In this document: positions 6,884 to 9,985 of the stretch, in pieces
Layout: each line of letters begins with the position of its first letter
How positions within the stretch are numbered: the stretch's first letter is position 1
Assembly: GCA_947377425.1 (NCBI GenBank)
Contig: CANCFZ010000075.1
Location: 1-9,985, forward strand
Direction of reading: 5' to 3'
DNA from: Flavobacteriaceae bacterium
Lineage (GTDB): Bacteria > Bacteroidota > Bacteroidia > Flavobacteriales > Flavobacteriaceae
DNA length: 9,985 nt
Notes under the pieces: generated by a model
Databases searched by the model: none
Told to the model about the DNA's origin: nothing
What the model saw: only the letters and a program-made list of their open reading frames with translations
Made by a program: the position numbers and the translations under genes

Positions 6884-8221
6884 TTAAAATCTAGCTTGTA
6901 ATCTTATGGTAAAGGTATTGTCTTTTCTGTCTTTTGCACTTGTTAGATAATCTCCACCAACAACATCACTTTTTTCATTTACTGGCATCGAATATCCAAA
7001 TACGATTTTTACATTTTCGTCATAAAAATATTGCCAAGCAAATGTCCAAGTATGGTATTTTAAATCATCAACTCTTGTAACATCGTTTCCAGATAATTTT
7101 GTGTTAGGATCATAACTATCATAACGAACGGCAGCTTGCAAACTTTTACCAACATTTTTAGTAAATGATAGATAGAAACCATCAAAATTTCTAACTTTAT
7201 TAGCTCCAAATGCAGAGTAAGTTAGAGCCGGATTGGTACTTCCTGAAATTGTTCCTGATATGTATTCTCCTTTTAATGAAGTTCCACCTAAAAAGTCATA
7301 ATAAATTTGTGCTTCAACACCAAACCAATCTTTCTTTAAAGTATCACCTACATTTGGCGTGAATGAATTATTGTTTACATCAGAAAAAACGGCTGGAGGA
7401 GTTACAGGACTTGTTACTGGTTGAGGCAACACCTTGGTTGACCCAAAATAACCATGTCCGCCAACATCAATTCCTAATCCTTTACTTGGGAATTGAAAAG
7501 AATAAGTTGCTCTAGCCATAACATCTTTATTGCTATCAACATCTCTAACTTGATTCGCGATAGCTCCTTGACCAAAGTTACCATTAAAAACTGCTAATTG
7601 AAGTTTTAATGGAATATTATATTTGTTTACAAAATTTGCTTCCAATTTTGCACCTAAATCGCGCTCATTTGGATAAAGTGTTGTAGTCATTCTTGCTCTT
7701 TCTAGAAATTCTCTGGTATTTGACGTGAATTCTACATCATAATTCAATCGGTTGAATTGCCCAACTGTTAATGAATAAGTTTGCATAAACCAACGGTCAT
7801 TAAGCACAACATAAGCATCTTTTAAAGATACTTTATCTACAGCAAAATCAGGTTGTAAGACAAATTTAATTCCTTCTAAAGTTTCGTAAACAAATTTAAC
7901 TCTAGCTCTTCTAATGAAAAAGGAATTTGTAACTGGAGCTGCTGCAGATGAACCAGCAACTGGACCTTTATCATCTTGGAAATCATACATATCATATTGC
8001 GCTTGCATGTATCCAGATACTTTAATTTTTGTTAATTTAGCCAAATCGCTTTCAATTGTTGAAAATCGTTCGTCTGAATCACTAAATTTCATTGTGTGCT
8101 CATCAAGAACTTGTTTTAATGAATCGATAGAAATTGGTTTTGTAATAGAATCATTCGCTACTTCTTGAGCATTAGCAAAATGAATGCATAAAAAGAATAA
8201 TAATGTAGTAATTTTTTTCAT
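6884..8221 (-). CDS. Phosphate-selective-type outer-membrane porin (OprP/OprO family)
   Basis: A 445-residue outer-membrane porin related to the Porin_O_P family (PF07396). The signal peptide is residues 1-18 (MKKITTLLFFLCIHFANA). A charged, heptad-like stretch at about 30-66 may form a coiled coil. The barrel begins with KVSGYMQAQYDMYD and continues through strands such as FFIRRARVKFVYE, then FNRLNYDVEFTSNTREFLERA and YDSYDPN. It ends in LQARF with the C-terminal Phe used for outer-membrane assembly. It probably lets phosphate cross the outer membrane, supported by family and by being first in the pst operon; selectivity is inferred. I chose the ATG at 8221. A longer frame could start at TTG 8251, but that adds MHHKITTTTR before the signal peptide, and that TTG lies inside the probable -7 box. 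The ATG leaves a plausible leader of about 25 bases. The stop is 25 bases before pstS. Confidence 0.9.
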   Translation of the reverse strand: MKKITTLLFFLCIHFANAQEVANDSITKPISIDSLKQVLDEHTMKFSDSDERFSTIESDLAKLTKIKVSGYMQAQYDMYDFQDDKGPVAGSSAAAPVTNSFFIRRARVKFVYETLEGIKFVLQPDFAVDKVSLKDAYVVLNDRWFMQTYSLTVGQFNRLNYDVEFTSNTREFLERARMTTTLYPNERDLGAKLEANFVNKYNIPLKLQLAVFNGNFGQGAIANQVRDVDSNKDVMARATYSFQFPSKGLGIDVGGHGYFGSTKVLPQPVTSPVTPPAVFSDVNNNSFTPNVGDTLKKDWFGVEAQIYYDFLGGTSLKGEYISGTISGSTNPALTYSAFGANKVRNFDGFYLSFTKNVGKSLQAAVRYDSYDPNTKLSGNDVTRVDDLKYHTWTFAWQYFYDENVKIVFGYSMPVNEKSDVVGGDYLTSAKDRKDNTFTIRLQARF

Positions 8222-8248
8222 TCTTGTAGTTGTAGTTATTTTGTGGTG

Positions 8249-8256
8249 CAAAGATT
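8249..8256 (-). promoter_or_regulatory. Probable -7 box of the porin-pst operon
   Basis: On the minus strand the sequence TTAATCTTTGCA contains AATCTTTG, one base from TAnnTTTG, with the TTTGCA context often seen at Bacteroidota start sites. It ends 27 bases upstream of the ATG at 8221. There is no TTG at the normal -33 distance. That position is instead filled by the 11-bp direct repeats described in the next entry, as in activator-dependent promoters. Confidence 0.5.
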
Positions 8257-8263
8257 AACTTGT

Positions 8264-8342
8264 AGTGTTAATTTAACGTTAAGCAAATAACAATATAAAG
8301 TTAATGTTACTTGAATGTTATCTGAAAGATAATTTTCTGTTA
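8264..8342 (-). promoter_or_regulatory. Candidate Pho operator: 11-bp-phased direct repeats upstream of the porin-pst operon
   Basis: Written on the + strand, 7-base units ending in GTTA recur with 11-bp phasing. One set is AGTGTTA (8264-8270), AACGTTA (8275-8281) and, 22 bases further, AAAGTTA (8297-8303). A second set is AATGTTA (8303-8309), AATGTTA (8314-8320), a weaker AAAGATA (8325-8331) and TCTGTTA (8336-8342). On the coding strand the core reads TAAC. Two 7-bp units separated by 4 bp is the layout of PhoB boxes in Proteobacteria, and TTAACA-like units with 11-bp phasing are used by PhoP in Bacillus. The proximal pair ends 8 bp upstream of the -7 box, where a PhoB-type activator replaces the -33 contact. 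Repeats and spacing are seen; binding by PhoB is inferred from geometry and from the genes downstream. Confidence 0.55.
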
Positions 8343-8408
8343 TTTAATACATTAACTACATTTAAGAACTAATTTATTTATAATTGAATAGTACTGTTTA
8401 CTTTTTTA

Positions 8409-8446
8409 AAAAATAAAAAAAATCCGTTACATAAATGCAACGGATT
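8409..8446 (-). terminator. Intrinsic terminator after the Oar-domain gene
   Basis: AATCCGTT (8421-8428) pairs with AACGGATT (8439-8446) in an 8-bp stem around a 10-base loop. On the minus strand it is followed by an almost unbroken T run (8420 down to 8409). It lies 27 bases beyond the stop at 8474 and insulates the phosphate operon from the upstream TonB-receptor transcript. The rest of the gap (8347-8408) shows no recognisable element. Confidence 0.88.
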
Positions 8447-8473
8447 GAACAATAAAACATGAAATATTGTTTT

Positions 8474-8866
8474 TTAACTTGATTTTAAACAAGTTTCTTT
8501 CTCATTTGTAGAAACAACTTGAGAGGTAGTCTCTTTTTTTCTAACCATGATTGGTTTTGGTAAATCATTATCTCCTAATAAAAGTTGATATCCAGATCTT
8601 GAATAATTTTCTATAGATGTTCCTTTAACCTCAATTTTAAATGGTCCACCAACTTCTAAATTATCTAAACTAAATCTTCCTTTTTTATCGGTTTCAGTTT
8701 CATAAACTGAATTTGTAGGCAAATATGTTATTACAATTTTAGCATTGCCTATTGGTAAATCGCCATCGGTTACTTTTCCATTTATTGTTGAAGAAGTTAT
8801 TTGAGCAGAAGTTATTCCAACTACAAAAAACAATACTAACGTTACTAATGATTTTAACTTTGTCAT
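8474..8866 (-). CDS. Small secreted protein with a lone carboxypeptidase-regulatory-like domain, resembling an Oar N-terminus
   Basis: A 130-residue protein. The signal peptide covers residues 1 to about 21, and a single beta-sandwich domain of the CarboxypepD_reg-like class (PF13620/PF13715) spans about 22-110. The pattern ITSSTINGKVTDGDLPIGNA (23-42), the TDKKGRFSLDNLEVGGPFKIEV core (59-80) and YQLLLGDN (93-100) closely recall the N-terminal extension of Oar-like TonB-dependent receptors. That extension normally reads T-S-S-I-x-G-x-V-T-D ... V-G-G-P-Y. Here no plug or barrel follows: the protein ends in a polar tail with one Cys (Cys126). It lies 15 bases downstream of the receptor gene and before the terminator, so the two are surely cotranscribed. 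It may be a duplicated N-terminal domain kept as a free periplasmic partner, or a decaying fragment. The intact signal peptide, ATG and clean stop favour a real gene. The molecular role is unknown. Confidence 0.8.
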   Translation of the reverse strand: MTKLKSLVTLVLFFVVGITSAQITSSTINGKVTDGDLPIGNAKIVITYLPTNSVYETETDKKGRFSLDNLEVGGPFKIEVKGTSIENYSRSGYQLLLGDNDLPKPIMVRKKETTSQVVSTNEKETCLKSS

Positions 8867-8881
8867 GATTATAAAATTTTA

Positions 8882-9985
8882 TTAGAATGAATATCTAACT
8901 CCAAATTGTGCTTGAAATCTTGATGCAAATTGGTCAACTGTATATGGCGTTGTTGTTGGCGTTTTGAAAGTATAAATTGGATCACCAGTTGCTAATCCAC
9001 CAATATTTCCTGATTTAGTTAAACCAACATTTGCTGTTGAATTATAAGTGTTAGGCACAAAATAACTTCTTCCCCAATCTTTATTAATTAGGTTTCCAAC
9101 ATTAATAATACTTACTGAAAACTGAAGTGTATGGGCATTATCTTTGCCATCTTTAATTTTAAATTCATCCATAATTCTCATGTCTGCTTGAATATTCCAA
9201 GGAGTATTGGCGCCATTTCTTTCTGTAAATTTTCCTCTTCTACTACTTAAATAATCATTGTTATTTATAAAATTTTCATAGTCTGTAACTTGTTGTGAAT
9301 TAGTTGTAAACACACCACCAGTAATTGCTCCAATGTACTTAGCAGCTTCTGTTGCATCTTTAAAAATATAAGCTAAACCTGCTGATTGACCAGTTCCTGC
9401 AATAGTTGAATTTACAAATCCCCATGTGTAAGGATTTCCAGATTGTGCATTGAAAAATACGTTAGCTGAAATAGTATTGTTTTTACCAACATTTAATGCA
9501 TATCCAACATTTGAAACTATTCTGTGTTTAATATCAAAGTTTGATGTTGCTAACTGTGGGTTATTTGGAGTTAATGATTGATTCATTTGGTAATTACTTT
9601 CCATTGAATTTCTAACACCATTTGTAATGTCTTTTGCACTACCATAAGTATAAGCCAACATAAAGTTAAGACCAAAATCGTATGTTTTAGAAACCATTTC
9701 TGTTACACTATATCTATATCCTTTGTTAGTATTAGACAACATGTAAGCATTTGAAAACGCTGAATTTATATTAGCTGAATAAATTGGCATTTCATGGTTT
9801 ACATCATAAGAATAGTAATAAGGATTATCCGTTTTATTGACTTGTTGAAACATTAAATCTCTAATTACTTTTGTGTAAATAGCTTCAACTGTGAATTTAT
9901 AACCTTTATGAGTATAGTCGAATGCTAATGAATTTCTTAAAATTTGTGGCATTTTGAATTTATTATCAATTAAATCTGCCTGAAC
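8882..9985 (-). CDS. Oar-like TonB-dependent receptor, C-terminal 367 residues (5' end outside window)
   Basis: The C-terminal part of a large outer-membrane receptor. The frame is open to the window edge: 11 codons upstream of the Met at 9952 are in frame and read VQADLIDNKFKMPQILRNSL, a typical internal segment of Oar-like receptors (consensus D-x-x-F-K-x-P-Q-x-x-R-x-x-L-A-x-D-Y). So 9952 is not the start. Barrel strands follow: FDYTHKGYKFTVEAIYTKV, then YRYSVTEMVSKTYDFGLNFMLAYTYG and FDIKHRIVSNVGYALNV. Other segments typical of Oar proteins are SLTPNNPQLATSNFDIKHR, NAQSGNPYTWGF and QFSVSIINVGNLINKDWG. The last residues, FGVRYSF, end with the aromatic residue required for barrel assembly. 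Such receptors import or secrete through the outer membrane with TonB energy; the ligand cannot be told. The N-terminal regulatory-like and plug domains would lie beyond the right edge. Confidence 0.88.
   Translation of the reverse strand, partial: VQADLIDNKFKMPQILRNSLAFDYTHKGYKFTVEAIYTKVIRDLMFQQVNKTDNPYYYSYDVNHEMPIYSANINSAFSNAYMLSNTNKGYRYSVTEMVSKTYDFGLNFMLAYTYGSAKDITNGVRNSMESNYQMNQSLTPNNPQLATSNFDIKHRIVSNVGYALNVGKNNTISANVFFNAQSGNPYTWGFVNSTIAGTGQSAGLAYIFKDATEAAKYIGAITGGVFTTNSQQVTDYENFINNNDYLSSRRGKFTERNGANTPWNIQADMRIMDEFKIKDGKDNAHTLQFSVSIINVGNLINKDWGRSYFVPNTYNSTANVGLTKSGNIGGLATGDPIYTFKTPTTTPYTVDQFASRFQAQFGVRYSF

Noticed and set aside
8273..8282. Palindrome TTAACGTTAA as a dimeric repressor operator
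   Set aside because: It is a by-product of one repeat unit in the 11-bp-phased series and stands alone. The direct-repeat pattern explains more of the region.
8474..8866. A pseudogene remnant of a TonB receptor
   Set aside because: It has an intact start, signal peptide, complete domain and stop, and is followed by its own terminator. Decay is possible but not shown by the sequence.
9950..9952. ATG at 9952 as the start of the receptor gene
   Set aside because: Eleven upstream codons are open and read as a typical Oar-like receptor segment, and there is no signal peptide after this Met. The gene runs off the window.

Overview
The window is AT-rich. It shows Bacteroidota-type promoters (TAnnTTTG -7 boxes), A-rich leaders without Shine-Dalgarno sequences, an Oar-like TonB-dependent receptor and outer-membrane proteins ending in aromatic residues. 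Together these point to a member of the Flavobacteriaceae (Flavobacterium or a close relative); the genus is an inference. No mobile element, CRISPR array, tRNA or rRNA was recognised.

Layout from left to right: (1) Bases 1-75 look like a complete tiny transcription unit on the + strand: a TATATTTG promoter box, a GNRA-capped hairpin and an intrinsic terminator. It matches no RNA family I can name. (2) Bases 144-1409 (+) encode a secreted, probably outer-membrane beta-barrel protein of unknown function. It converges on (3) an exported dienelactone-hydrolase-family protein (1481-2251, -), and a long bidirectional hairpin terminator lies between the two. (4) From about 8345 down to 2311 (-) runs one phosphate-uptake operon: phosphate-selective-type porin, pstS, pstC, pstA, pstB, phoU. 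Gaps are 25, 44, -1, 38 and 42 bases, and a strong terminator follows phoU. (5) At the right end (-) are the 3' part of an Oar-like TonB-dependent receptor that runs off the window and, 15 bases downstream, a small gene. The small gene encodes only a signal peptide and a carboxypeptidase-regulatory-like domain, resembling the N-terminus of Oar-type receptors. A good terminator separates this pair from the phosphate operon.

The phosphate operon forms a coherent system. The porin would bring phosphate across the outer membrane and PstS would bind it in the periplasm. PstC/PstA with the PstB ATPase would import it, and PhoU would connect transport to signalling. The sensor kinase and response regulator (PhoR/PhoB) are not in the window. 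However, the region upstream of the porin carries two sets of 11-bp-phased direct repeats (7-mer units such as AATGTTA separated by 4 bp). This is the geometry of PhoB/PhoP operators, and the repeats sit where a -33 box would be expected.

Most worth a second look: the phased repeats as a candidate Bacteroidota Pho operator; the unidentified small RNA unit at 1-75; a PstC with a long periplasmic insert carrying three KPETYG repeats; and the free-standing Oar-type N-terminal domain gene.
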